From positions 1 through 24,469 of the IMG/VR virus record IMGVR_UViG_3300044678_002149: a DNA stretch of 24,469 nt, one strand, 5' to 3'. How positions within the stretch are numbered: position 1 is the stretch's first letter; every line of letters starts with the position of its first letter. Positions 1-7,789 of this stretch are shown one piece after another. This DNA is from a virus. The position numbers and the translations under genes are program-made. Under the pieces are notes generated by a model. It was not told the origin of the DNA, searched no databases, and was given only the letters and a program-made list of their open reading frames with translations.

Positions 1-1838
1 TGCGCCGCGCCCTCGGGCTCGAACACCACCCGCGCCCCGCGGGCGCTGTGCCAGTCCCTGGGCGCAATGCCTTCCTCGCGCGCCATCCGCCCGACGAACA
101 GCGAGTACAGGTAGGACGCGATACGGGCCCGCTCGCCCGGTTCTCGCGCCGCGATCGCCTCGGCCTGGAACGCTTTGCGCACTTCCTGCAGCTGCTCGCG
201 GAACTCGACGGCATCCGCGCGGGCTTGGTCGCGGGCCTTCTTCGCGCCGGCCTCCAGCGCCGGCGCCAGCTTCGCGGCCTTCTCGACTTCGGCCGCGCTC
301 GGCAAGTCTTCACGCACGCGCAGATGCGGCAGCAGCGCCTCGCGAAGCTTGTCACCTAGCCGCGTGAACTTCTCGGTCGGGATGACCACGTCGCCGCCGC
401 GCACCGCGGCCTCGGCGATCGAGTCCACCGTGGCCGGCATGATCGAGCGCAGCGACCCTTCGACGCTGGCACTCAACTCCCCGGCGTCGATGCGCGCTTT
501 CTCGGCCTGCAACACCACCTGCGAGAAGGCTTGCGCATCGATGAACAGCTCCGGCACCGACGCCCCGGCCGCGTCGCGCACGAACTGCTGCATCAGATCG
601 GGCGCGCGCTCCGCGAGCTTCGGGTCGACGGCGCCTTGCGAGATCCCCTGCAGAACCTTCGTCTGCACCTGCACGTCGGCCTCGCGGCGCAAGTCCATCG
701 CCAGCCGAGCCGCCGGCAGTGGGAGCCCCAGCAAGATCATCGACTCAACGGTCTTCCCGAACACGTCCCATACGCGGTCCGAGATTTCCGCGCGCCCTTC
801 GACCGTAGACCACTTCGACGTGATCTCCGGGCGAGTGTAGGAACGCAGCAGATCCTCCGCCGTGACAGCCACCAGCTCCTGAGCAACCTCGGTGGTCGCC
901 TCGCCGAGCACGCCAGCGCCATACGACCCGACGAACCTCCACCACGCGGTATCGGTGGCACCGCGCTGCACCACAGAAGCCAGCCGGTTCGTGAGCACTT
1001 TCCGCATCAGGCCCTTGGCCGGGGCCGCGGTGATCTTCAGGCCCACGGCGTCGAGCGCCCCGATGACGATGCCGCCTGCGGCTGCCGCCACTCGCGCGTT
1101 CTCCGGGTCGTACCCGGCCTGCACCAAGTCATCGAAGAGCGCCCCGCCTTCCGACCATGCCGACTGCGCGAACAGCGTCGAGAAGAACCCGGCCGAGGCG
1201 GCGGTGGGCACCGTCACGGGAGCTAGGGGCCCGGCCAGGACTGCCGCGCCCGCCGCCGCGCCCGCCGCAGCGAACGCCGTGGGGAGCGCCGAAGCGTATT
1301 GCCCGACCATCTCCAGCGATCCCCCGACCATCCGGGCGAGCAAGCTCTCGTTCTGCGGCTGGTACCGCAGCGAACGATTGATCTGGCGCAAGCGCTCGAT
1401 GTCCCCGGTGTTGGCCCACCCAGCGGCGATGCGCGCGTTGATGCTTCCCGCCTCGGTGATCCGCGACCCGGTGGTGAAGTTGCGGGAGATCCAGTCGTAC
1501 ACACCCTCGGTGCGCTGCAGTGCGTCGAGGTCGTCTTGCGCGAGGGCCGCGAACTCGAAGCGCTGCAGGTTGGTGGCCAGCGCCGGGAAGGCTGCGGCGG
1601 CCGAGGCGGTGCGCAGCTGCTCCTCGCGCTCCAGCCGCTGCACGAACTCGGCATTTCGCTCGACGGTGTCCGTCGGGAGCCCCATCCGCTCGGCGAGGTT
1701 GCGCTGCCGCGCGAACAGCTCCGGGTCTAGCTGCACCGCGGCCTGGAACTGCACGCGAGCCGCCTCGGCTTGGCGGGCTTGGGCTTGTTGATCGAGGTCG
1801 TAGAGCGTCCCGGGGGGAAGCGAAGCGAAGTCACTCAT
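1..1838 (-). CDS. Large internal virion (ejection) protein, N-terminal part, truncated by window edge
   Basis: An open frame starts at the ATG at 1838 and stays open to base 1, giving 612 codons with no stop. The start overlaps the stop of the upstream 730-aa gene (ATGAGTGA), so translation is probably coupled; I see no separate ribosome binding site. The N-terminus (about residues 15-110) is Gln/Ala/Arg-rich and helical. Residues about 165-225 and 249-265 are Gly/Ala-rich hydrophobic stretches that could insert in a membrane. Later parts are helical and include a 'GGDVVIPTEKF' segment and, near the edge, 'FVGRMAREEGIAP'. These resemble the very large 'polyvalent' or PLxRFG-type internal proteins of podoviruses, which leave the capsid during DNA ejection and sometimes carry enzymes further downstream. 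Its place as last gene after the core protein fits T7 gp16-like ejection proteins. The family call is inference; the open frame is seen directly. Confidence 0.72.
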   Translation of the reverse strand, partial: MSDFASLPPGTLYDLDQQAQARQAEAARVQFQAAVQLDPELFARQRNLAERMGLPTDTVERNAEFVQRLEREEQLRTASAAAAFPALATNLQRFEFAALAQDDLDALQRTEGVYDWISRNFTTGSRITEAGSINARIAAGWANTGDIERLRQINRSLRYQPQNESLLARMVGGSLEMVGQYASALPTAFAAAGAAAGAAVLAGPLAPVTVPTAASAGFFSTLFAQSAWSEGGALFDDLVQAGYDPENARVAAAAGGIVIGALDAVGLKITAAPAKGLMRKVLTNRLASVVQRGATDTAWWRFVGSYGAGVLGEATTEVAQELVAVTAEDLLRSYTRPEITSKWSTVEGRAEISDRVWDVFGKTVESMILLGLPLPAARLAMDLRREADVQVQTKVLQGISQGAVDPKLAERAPDLMQQFVRDAAGASVPELFIDAQAFSQVVLQAEKARIDAGELSASVEGSLRSIMPATVDSIAEAAVRGGDVVIPTEKFTRLGDKLREALLPHLRVREDLPSAAEVEKAAKLAPALEAGAKKARDQARADAVEFREQLQEVRKAFQAEAIAAREPGERARIASYLYSLFVGRMAREEGIAPRDWHSARGARVVFEPEGAA

Positions 1839-4023
1839 TGCGGATGGCGTTCAGTTCTTGCGCCGCGCGGCGCTGCTCGTCGAGGATACCACCCGCGGCA
1901 GATGCGCCCCGCTCCTGCATGCGGCGGATGGAGTCTTCGCGCCGATCCGCCCACCCGTGCCACCGGTCGTAGCTGAACATGGGGTCATCTGGCCACCGCG
2001 CGGCGTTCTCGCGCCGGGCGGCCTCGGCGCCCTCCCACCACCAGCGCTGCCACGCGGAGGTGTCTCGCCCGCCGCGACGCTGAACTTCCTGCGCCCACGC
2101 CGCGTCCATCTCTTGCGCGGCGGTTGCAATGCGGGTCTCGCGAGACACTGCGGCCGGAGGCTGCGCTTGCGCCCGTGCGACGCCCGCTCGGGGCTGCGCC
2201 CGGCGGGCCGCCACGCGCAAGCGCCCGACCGCGGAAGCCATCTCCACGGGGTCGTTCGTCCCGAGCAACATGGTGTAGCGGGCGACTCCGGCTTGGTCCC
2301 CTGCCTGCGCGGCTTTGTCGCGTGAAATCGCCCACTCCTGGCGCACGCGGCCAATTTCCTCCGTGGAGATTCGGTCGGTGCGCACCAGGGTGGGGCCCTG
2401 CTCCGTCTGCACCTGGAACTCCAGCGGCGCCCCGTTCTGCGGCATTGTCGCCAACGGGGTGAACGCACCAGTGGAGCCCGCCGGGCGGGCTACCCGCAGT
2501 CGCTCCTTGTCCACCCAAGCGCCCAGCGCCGCAAACGCTTCCGTCTCGTTCTTCGGCTGGACCGCGTCAACGGCTTCCTGCATCCGGTCGCGCACCAGCT
2601 GCTCCCGTTCGATCTGCGCTTGCTTCTCCGCGTCCGAGAGCTTGGCGTAGTCGGCGGGGCGGGGGGCAAACTGCTCCACCATGCGCCCAATCTCGTCCTG
2701 CTGCGTGCGGACGCTGAAACGAAACGGCGCTTTGGTATCCGGCCGCTGCAGCACGTTCCACATGCGCTCGACTTCGCCCAGGTCTTCGTCGCTGAGCACC
2801 GGGCGCAGCGAGTTTCGAATCGTGGCGAACGGGGTCTTGCGGATCTCCCCGGGCTCACGCTGCGCCATCTCTACGAACATGCGCAGCAACTTGTCCCCGT
2901 CGGCGGTGGTCACGAACCGCCCCGACTCGGCGTAGCGCTCGGCAGCGACGGCCATGCCGCGCGACTTCAACTCCTCGCGCATCGACGCCGGGAGCCCGTC
3001 GAAGCCAAGCAGCCCCGCGCGCCCCTCGGCCGCCGCGGCCCTGTTGTTGTCCAAGAACACCGTGTAGGCGTCCGTGAGCCGCCGGCGCTCGGCAGCGTCG
3101 ACAACTTGCTCGCGCTGGTAGGCCCTGTCGACGCCTTCGCGCGTGCGCTTGTACAGGTCTGCGCTGATCTTTCCCCCGTCGAAGAGCGCGTCGAGTTTCG
3201 ACTGCCGCTGCGCGTAGGGCAGCGCAGCAAGTTCTCGCTCCAGGCGCAGCGCCTTGTCGTCGTCCGCCAACGTCGCCTGCAGCTTCGACACCATGTCTGC
3301 CGCTTCGGGGGCCAGCTGCTGCGGGTCCACCGTTGCCGCGTACTCCGCGAACCCCTTCACGTCTTTCGCGTCGGCATACGCTTGCAGCGCGCCTAGGTGC
3401 ATGCTGCTCGTGGTGTCGCGGACCATGAGTTTCCGTTGAGCGCTGCCCAGCGGCAGCTGCATTGCGTCGGCGGTGGTGTGGGCCTTGGCCACCGCGGAGT
3501 CGAAGTGGTCCTTCGCTAGCGCCATGTCCCCGGTCTTCCGCGCGAGCATGAACTGCCCCATGGCCAACACGCGCGCCTTGTCGTCCTCGTCGATCGCGAA
3601 CTCGCGCTGCTCCGCGGCCCGGTGCTTCGAAACGACGTTGCCAACGTCGATCATCCGCTGCGCCGCCACCGCGTTGAACGCTGCGCGCTGGCGGTCGTTG
3701 GTGAGCCGCGACCCGATGCTCTCGCGAACCTTCTCCAGCCGCCGGAGCACCTCGGGCGCAGCCTCTAACGTGTTCAGGTTCCGGGTCTCCAAGAACGGGT
3801 TGAGTTCCCCCGCGATCGCGGCCGAGAACTCGTTGTCCATGCGGGTGGTCAGCGCCCGGTCGAACTGCGCTTGCAGCTCATCGGCCGCGATGGTGATGCC
3901 AAGCCCGGCGCGGCCGAGCCCTTCCGCGACGGCCCCGGTGCCGCGTGAACTCTGATCCTGAAAGGGAACCACCCCGGGAGCGTCGAAGCCGCCCGGCATG
4001 GGGCCCAGGTTCGAATTGCTCAC
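1831..4023 (-). CDS. Putative internal virion protein (730 aa, helical)
   Basis: The frame starts at a GTG whose first base is the last base of the upstream TAG (TAGTG). A very strong purine-rich site (GGGAGGGGG) sits just upstream, which supports the GTG. The 730-aa protein has no signal peptide or membrane segment. After a Gly/Pro-rich N-terminus of about 40 residues it is almost wholly alpha-helical, with repeated Ala/Arg/Glu-rich heptad-like stretches and several 'ISADLYKRTREGVDRA'-type helical units. Size, helicity and position between a gp14-type core protein and a giant ejection protein match the T7 gp15 slot (inner core, ejected into the periplasm to form the DNA channel). I do not recognise a named domain. 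A tape-measure-like or structural scaffold role inside the capsid is the main alternative. Confidence 0.75.
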   Translation of the reverse strand: MSNSNLGPMPGGFDAPGVVPFQDQSSRGTGAVAEGLGRAGLGITIAADELQAQFDRALTTRMDNEFSAAIAGELNPFLETRNLNTLEAAPEVLRRLEKVRESIGSRLTNDRQRAAFNAVAAQRMIDVGNVVSKHRAAEQREFAIDEDDKARVLAMGQFMLARKTGDMALAKDHFDSAVAKAHTTADAMQLPLGSAQRKLMVRDTTSSMHLGALQAYADAKDVKGFAEYAATVDPQQLAPEAADMVSKLQATLADDDKALRLERELAALPYAQRQSKLDALFDGGKISADLYKRTREGVDRAYQREQVVDAAERRRLTDAYTVFLDNNRAAAAEGRAGLLGFDGLPASMREELKSRGMAVAAERYAESGRFVTTADGDKLLRMFVEMAQREPGEIRKTPFATIRNSLRPVLSDEDLGEVERMWNVLQRPDTKAPFRFSVRTQQDEIGRMVEQFAPRPADYAKLSDAEKQAQIEREQLVRDRMQEAVDAVQPKNETEAFAALGAWVDKERLRVARPAGSTGAFTPLATMPQNGAPLEFQVQTEQGPTLVRTDRISTEEIGRVRQEWAISRDKAAQAGDQAGVARYTMLLGTNDPVEMASAVGRLRVAARRAQPRAGVARAQAQPPAAVSRETRIATAAQEMDAAWAQEVQRRGGRDTSAWQRWWWEGAEAARRENAARWPDDPMFSYDRWHGWADRREDSIRRMQERGASAAGGILDEQRRAAQELNAIRNE

Positions 4024-4748
4024 TAGAACCCCCTCCCGTAGCTGCGCGCCAGCCCACCGAGAGCGCCGAGCACCGTGCCGGCGGCTTCGCCGAACGGGGA
4101 GACCGAGCCCGCGGTGCGCCGGAGGTTGCGCGCCGAGACGCGCGCCATCCGCCCTTGGATCTGCAGGTTGATTGCTTCCCGACGCAGCCGGTTCTCTTCG
4201 CGCACACCGCGGATGTTGATCGCGTAGAGGTCACGAGCGCGAGCGCGGTTCACCGACTGCGCAACTTCCGCGGCCGAGCCCTGCCCGATGGTGACGCCAC
4301 GCGCCCCGGCGCTGGTGATCTCCCCCGCCATCTGGTCCCCGTATTCCTCGGTCACGCGCGCTGCGTCCAGGTCGCGTTCCACGCGCGAAACGCCGATCTG
4401 GAACTCGGCGGCGCGCGAGTTGAGGTCGGACATCAGCGCCGCGAAGTCCGCGTCGAGCGCCCGCGACCCGAGTTCGCTCTTGCGCGCCTCGGCCCCGTAG
4501 TACGCCGACACTGCCGCCGTGAGCCCGGCGCCGAACTGCAGCCCGACACCGAACTCTCGCCAGTCACTCGCCGGGATCCCGAGGAACGAGCCCCCGTCGG
4601 ACGCAGCCGGAGGCGTGAACACCGGGGACGTCGCCGGCTCGAAGTCAACCGGGACGACGGTTTCCGGGAGCGGGTCGTCCAGCGGCGTCGGGGGGTAGTC
4701 GCCCCCGGGCGGGTAGTCCAGGTCGGTGATGTTCGGTTCGTCAAGCAT
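4023..4748 (-). CDS. Internal core protein, T7 gp14-like
   Basis: This 241-aa protein starts at an ATG two bases after the nozzle gene stop, with a good site (GGAGG, 6 nt spacing). The first 50 residues are Asp/Pro-rich and probably flexible. From about residue 70 there is a Gly/Ala hydrophobic segment ('FGAGLTAAVSAYYG'), followed by long amphipathic helices. The stretch 'GARGVTIGQGSAAEVAQSVN' and the following Asn/Arg-rich helix, which ends in a motif like 'AINLQIQGRMARVSARN', are the pattern I associate with gp14-type virion core proteins (Ala-helix, 'GV..GSA', then 'D...I...A.R......A'). Such proteins are ejected first and form the outer-membrane part of the DNA channel. Its position after the nozzle agrees. 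The C-terminus ('VLGALGGLARSYGRGF') is another Gly-rich hydrophobic tail. Confidence 0.8.
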   Translation of the reverse strand: MLDEPNITDLDYPPGGDYPPTPLDDPLPETVVPVDFEPATSPVFTPPAASDGGSFLGIPASDWREFGVGLQFGAGLTAAVSAYYGAEARKSELGSRALDADFAALMSDLNSRAAEFQIGVSRVERDLDAARVTEEYGDQMAGEITSAGARGVTIGQGSAAEVAQSVNRARARDLYAINIRGVREENRLRREAINLQIQGRMARVSARNLRRTAGSVSPFGEAAGTVLGALGGLARSYGRGF

Positions 4749-4750
4749 GG

Positions 4751-7700
4751 TCAGCCTCCAACCTCAACTTCCACAGCATACCCCGAGACCACCATGGGCA
4801 ACGGCTGGTCCTGCAGCAGCTCGAACACCCCGTCGGCCTCCCACGTCCCGTGCAAGGTCTTCTCGACTTGCGCAGTGAGCAGCCCGCCGCGGTCGTCAAT
4901 CGACGTGTAGGGCCCGCCCGGGGGGCCCAGCTTGAAGCCGGCGGAACCGAAGAGCCCGACGGTGACCTGCCGCGAGTTCTTCGTGCGCCCGGCGGCGAAG
5001 CCTTCCGCGTTGGGCACCATGATGGGCAGCGTCTCGATGAGGCAGTTGTAGGGGCGCCCGATGCAGACCTGCACCGCCGGCTTCGGCAATGTCGCCGTCC
5101 CGTCGGCCGCGACGATCACGGTGCCCACCACCCCGTCGGCCACGTAGGTTGCCACCGTCTCGGCCAGCTGCGGCAGCCCCGAGAGCGACGTTGCGGTGAT
5201 GCCCCAACTCGTCGTGGTGGTGCCAAGCACCGTGAACCCGTTGTTTTCCATCTCCAGCGCCAGGGCGTTGATGGTGTTGGAGAGGATCTTGAACTTGGCG
5301 ATGCCCCCGGTAGGGATACGTACGTGCAGCTGCCGCCCGGTGAGGCTGATGGGCCACAGGTCGGTTACCGACACTGCCGTCGCGGTTGCGCCGCCGCCAA
5401 CACCCCCGGGGCCCGCGGTGATGGAGATCGGCGACGTCCGCCACCCGTTGTAGACCGAGTGACTGTCGAGGAACGCGCTGTCCGCCCGGGTGGCCAGCGT
5501 CCGCGACGGGGCCAGCCGCTCGACGCAGTACTTGGTAACGCCCTGGATGACCCGTTCGACCACGCACCACACCACCGACTCGTTCCCTTCGCGCACCGGG
5601 GCCACCGACAAGAACTTGCCTCCTGGGGTCTCGTGCAGCGCCCACGGGTTGATCGACTGCTCGGGCATGTAGAGCATCGACATTAGCCGCCCGTCGGAGC
5701 GCACCGCGAAAACGCACGGGTTCGGCGTCTTGACGTACGCCATCTGCACCAGCGGCTGGTTGTCGAACAAGTGCGCGGCGTATACCGAGGCGTCGATGGC
5801 TTGGTACTCCGCGGAGCCCGCCCAGGACACTTCGTGCACGTGGTTGTTCCCGTACCCGACGAACAACGCGCGGTTCCCGGCGACCACCGGGCGGACTCGC
5901 GCGCACCCGACGTAGGACTGCGGGCGAACCGAGACCGACTCGGGCGTCAGCGCGTCGTCGTTCTGCGGCGTAACGCGAATCTCGCCCTGGCGCGTGATGA
6001 TGAGCAGTTGCTGCAACGAGATCGCGTACTCCAGCACGTCGTTCTCTTTTCCTGCCAGCGGGGCCACGATGCGGTCGGTCTTCTCCACGTCGTCGTGGAA
6101 GATGAAGTCGTCGAACTTCCCGGGACGGGACATCAGCAGCGAGTCGGGGGCGGAAGCCATCCCGATGAGCGCAAGCCGCTGTTCGATGAACGACACCCCG
6201 CGAGCAGGGGACGCAACGGTGGCCGTATCAAACCTCGGGGGCGTAACGGAGAAGTCCACCGCGGTGGACCCGTCATCTTCAAACGTGGTGCTTTCGTACG
6301 CCAGCCGTTCCCCGATCCGCCCAAACCGGCCGAACACGCTCTTGTAGATGCGGTACCCGGCCACCCCGAGCACCGGCTCCCACGTCAAGCGGTTCTTGTT
6401 GCCCAGCACCGTCAAGTCGTTCTGCACTTCCCCGGAGGCGACGAGCGCCCCCTCGCGGTAGTCGCCCTGGGGCGTCGGGAACAGCGTCGTAACGTAGTAT
6501 CGCGTCAACGGCGTGGAGGGAGCCTTGCGCGTCGTCGAGAACAGCTGCGTAGACGTGCCGCTGGTGGTGGCGCGCACCGTCGCCTGTAGCGCCCCGGTGA
6601 CGCTCGTCTTTCGCAAGAACAGCGACGTCAAGTCGCGCACGCGCTCAACGAGCAAGAAGTCGCCAACGGCTACGCCCGGGGCCTCCAGCGCTTCCCCGCT
6701 GCGCGTGAGCACCTGCAGCCAGTCGCCAGCGATGAGCCCGTGCCCCCCGGTGGCGCTCGACAGGAGCATGGCCCTCCCGGACTCGGTGTCGCCGCGCGCA
6801 AACCACCCTTGCGCGTCCCCGTACAGCGTTTCCACCGAGAGCCCCGTCGGCGCGGGTAGCGGCGCCACCATGGACGCCAGGGTCTCCAGCCGCCATTCGT
6901 TGAAGGTGATGCGCTTCAACGTGTAGTTCCCGACGTCTGGCACCGTGAGCACCAGCGCGTTGGCGATCAACGCCCAATCCATCGTCTTCGCCTGCGCCAG
7001 CGTGAACGGGGTGTAGATTTCGTACACCAGCGGGTCAAGCACGTGCCACGTCGCCGCGTCCGGGGGCGCCGTCGTGGACGCCGTGGCCCCTGCCGGGGTC
7101 GTCACTTTGCACGAGTAGAGGTTTCCCCCGCTGTCCACCATCTGCCCCGGGGTGTACTGCGTCGAAATCTTGATGAACGTCGTGATCGGCACCGCCCCAG
7201 CCCACAGAAACCGCAGCCGCGGCCCGGTTGGGGTGAACGACAAGAACATTTCTGTGGCGCTGCCGAGGCGGACGTACGCGGTGAACCCGTAAGGCAGTTT
7301 CTTGTTGGTGACCAATGCCCCGTCGGACTCGTCCCCGTAGGTGAACAGCGAATCGGTGGCGCTTGTCACGTACACCCGTTGGCCCTCGGTGTACCCATGC
7401 GGTGCGCCAAACGTAAGGCGCGTGTACTGCACCCCGGTGCCGCCGCCAATCGGGGTGAACCCGTTGGTCGAAATGGTTGCCTTGAACGCGGGCGGCGTTG
7501 GGCTGATGCCGACAAGCCCCCCGTCGAGCCAGAATCGCGCGTAGTTGCCGCCGAACTCGATAGCCCCGTTGTAGGTGTCCCCGTAGCTGAACGGGACAAG
7601 CATCGCCGCGCCCTTCGCGTAGCCGCGGAACTCCGTCCCTGGGCGGCTGCGGACGCTGCCCCCTGGCTGCGGCAGTGCGTTGCGGATGCGCCGCGCCCCG

Positions 7701-7789
7701 TTCTCGCGCTTGGCGTTGTCGAGCACCGCCAGCTCAGGCGTGACCTCGCCGCCTACGAACGTCCGCTGGTACTTCCGCGTGCTAGGCAT
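4751..7789 (-). CDS. Tail nozzle protein (tail tubular protein B, T7 gp12-like)
   Basis: This 1012-aa protein starts at an ATG that shares its first base with the upstream stop (TGATG), with GGGAG six bases ahead. The N-terminus carries the hallmark of the family: 'FVGGEVTPEL' at residues 11-20 and a 'NALPQPGGSVRSRPGTEF' block at about 37-54. The middle and C-terminal parts are beta-rich, with the recurring pattern around 'SVRPQSYVGCARVRPV' and 'LFVGYGNNHVHEV' seen in nozzle beta-propeller regions. In podoviruses six copies form the nozzle at the tail tip, joined to the adaptor ring and contacting the fibres. It is longer than T7 gp12 (about 790 aa), with extra Ser/Thr/Gly-rich beta segments in the middle and near the end (residues about 800-900) that may be surface insertions. 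The neighbours (adaptor domain upstream, core protein downstream) are as expected. Confidence 0.92.
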   Translation of the reverse strand: MPSTRKYQRTFVGGEVTPELAVLDNAKRENGARRIRNALPQPGGSVRSRPGTEFRGYAKGAAMLVPFSYGDTYNGAIEFGGNYARFWLDGGLVGISPTPPAFKATISTNGFTPIGGGTGVQYTRLTFGAPHGYTEGQRVYVTSATDSLFTYGDESDGALVTNKKLPYGFTAYVRLGSATEMFLSFTPTGPRLRFLWAGAVPITTFIKISTQYTPGQMVDSGGNLYSCKVTTPAGATASTTAPPDAATWHVLDPLVYEIYTPFTLAQAKTMDWALIANALVLTVPDVGNYTLKRITFNEWRLETLASMVAPLPAPTGLSVETLYGDAQGWFARGDTESGRAMLLSSATGGHGLIAGDWLQVLTRSGEALEAPGVAVGDFLLVERVRDLTSLFLRKTSVTGALQATVRATTSGTSTQLFSTTRKAPSTPLTRYYVTTLFPTPQGDYREGALVASGEVQNDLTVLGNKNRLTWEPVLGVAGYRIYKSVFGRFGRIGERLAYESTTFEDDGSTAVDFSVTPPRFDTATVASPARGVSFIEQRLALIGMASAPDSLLMSRPGKFDDFIFHDDVEKTDRIVAPLAGKENDVLEYAISLQQLLIITRQGEIRVTPQNDDALTPESVSVRPQSYVGCARVRPVVAGNRALFVGYGNNHVHEVSWAGSAEYQAIDASVYAAHLFDNQPLVQMAYVKTPNPCVFAVRSDGRLMSMLYMPEQSINPWALHETPGGKFLSVAPVREGNESVVWCVVERVIQGVTKYCVERLAPSRTLATRADSAFLDSHSVYNGWRTSPISITAGPGGVGGGATATAVSVTDLWPISLTGRQLHVRIPTGGIAKFKILSNTINALALEMENNGFTVLGTTTTSWGITATSLSGLPQLAETVATYVADGVVGTVIVAADGTATLPKPAVQVCIGRPYNCLIETLPIMVPNAEGFAAGRTKNSRQVTVGLFGSAGFKLGPPGGPYTSIDDRGGLLTAQVEKTLHGTWEADGVFELLQDQPLPMVVSGYAVEVEVGG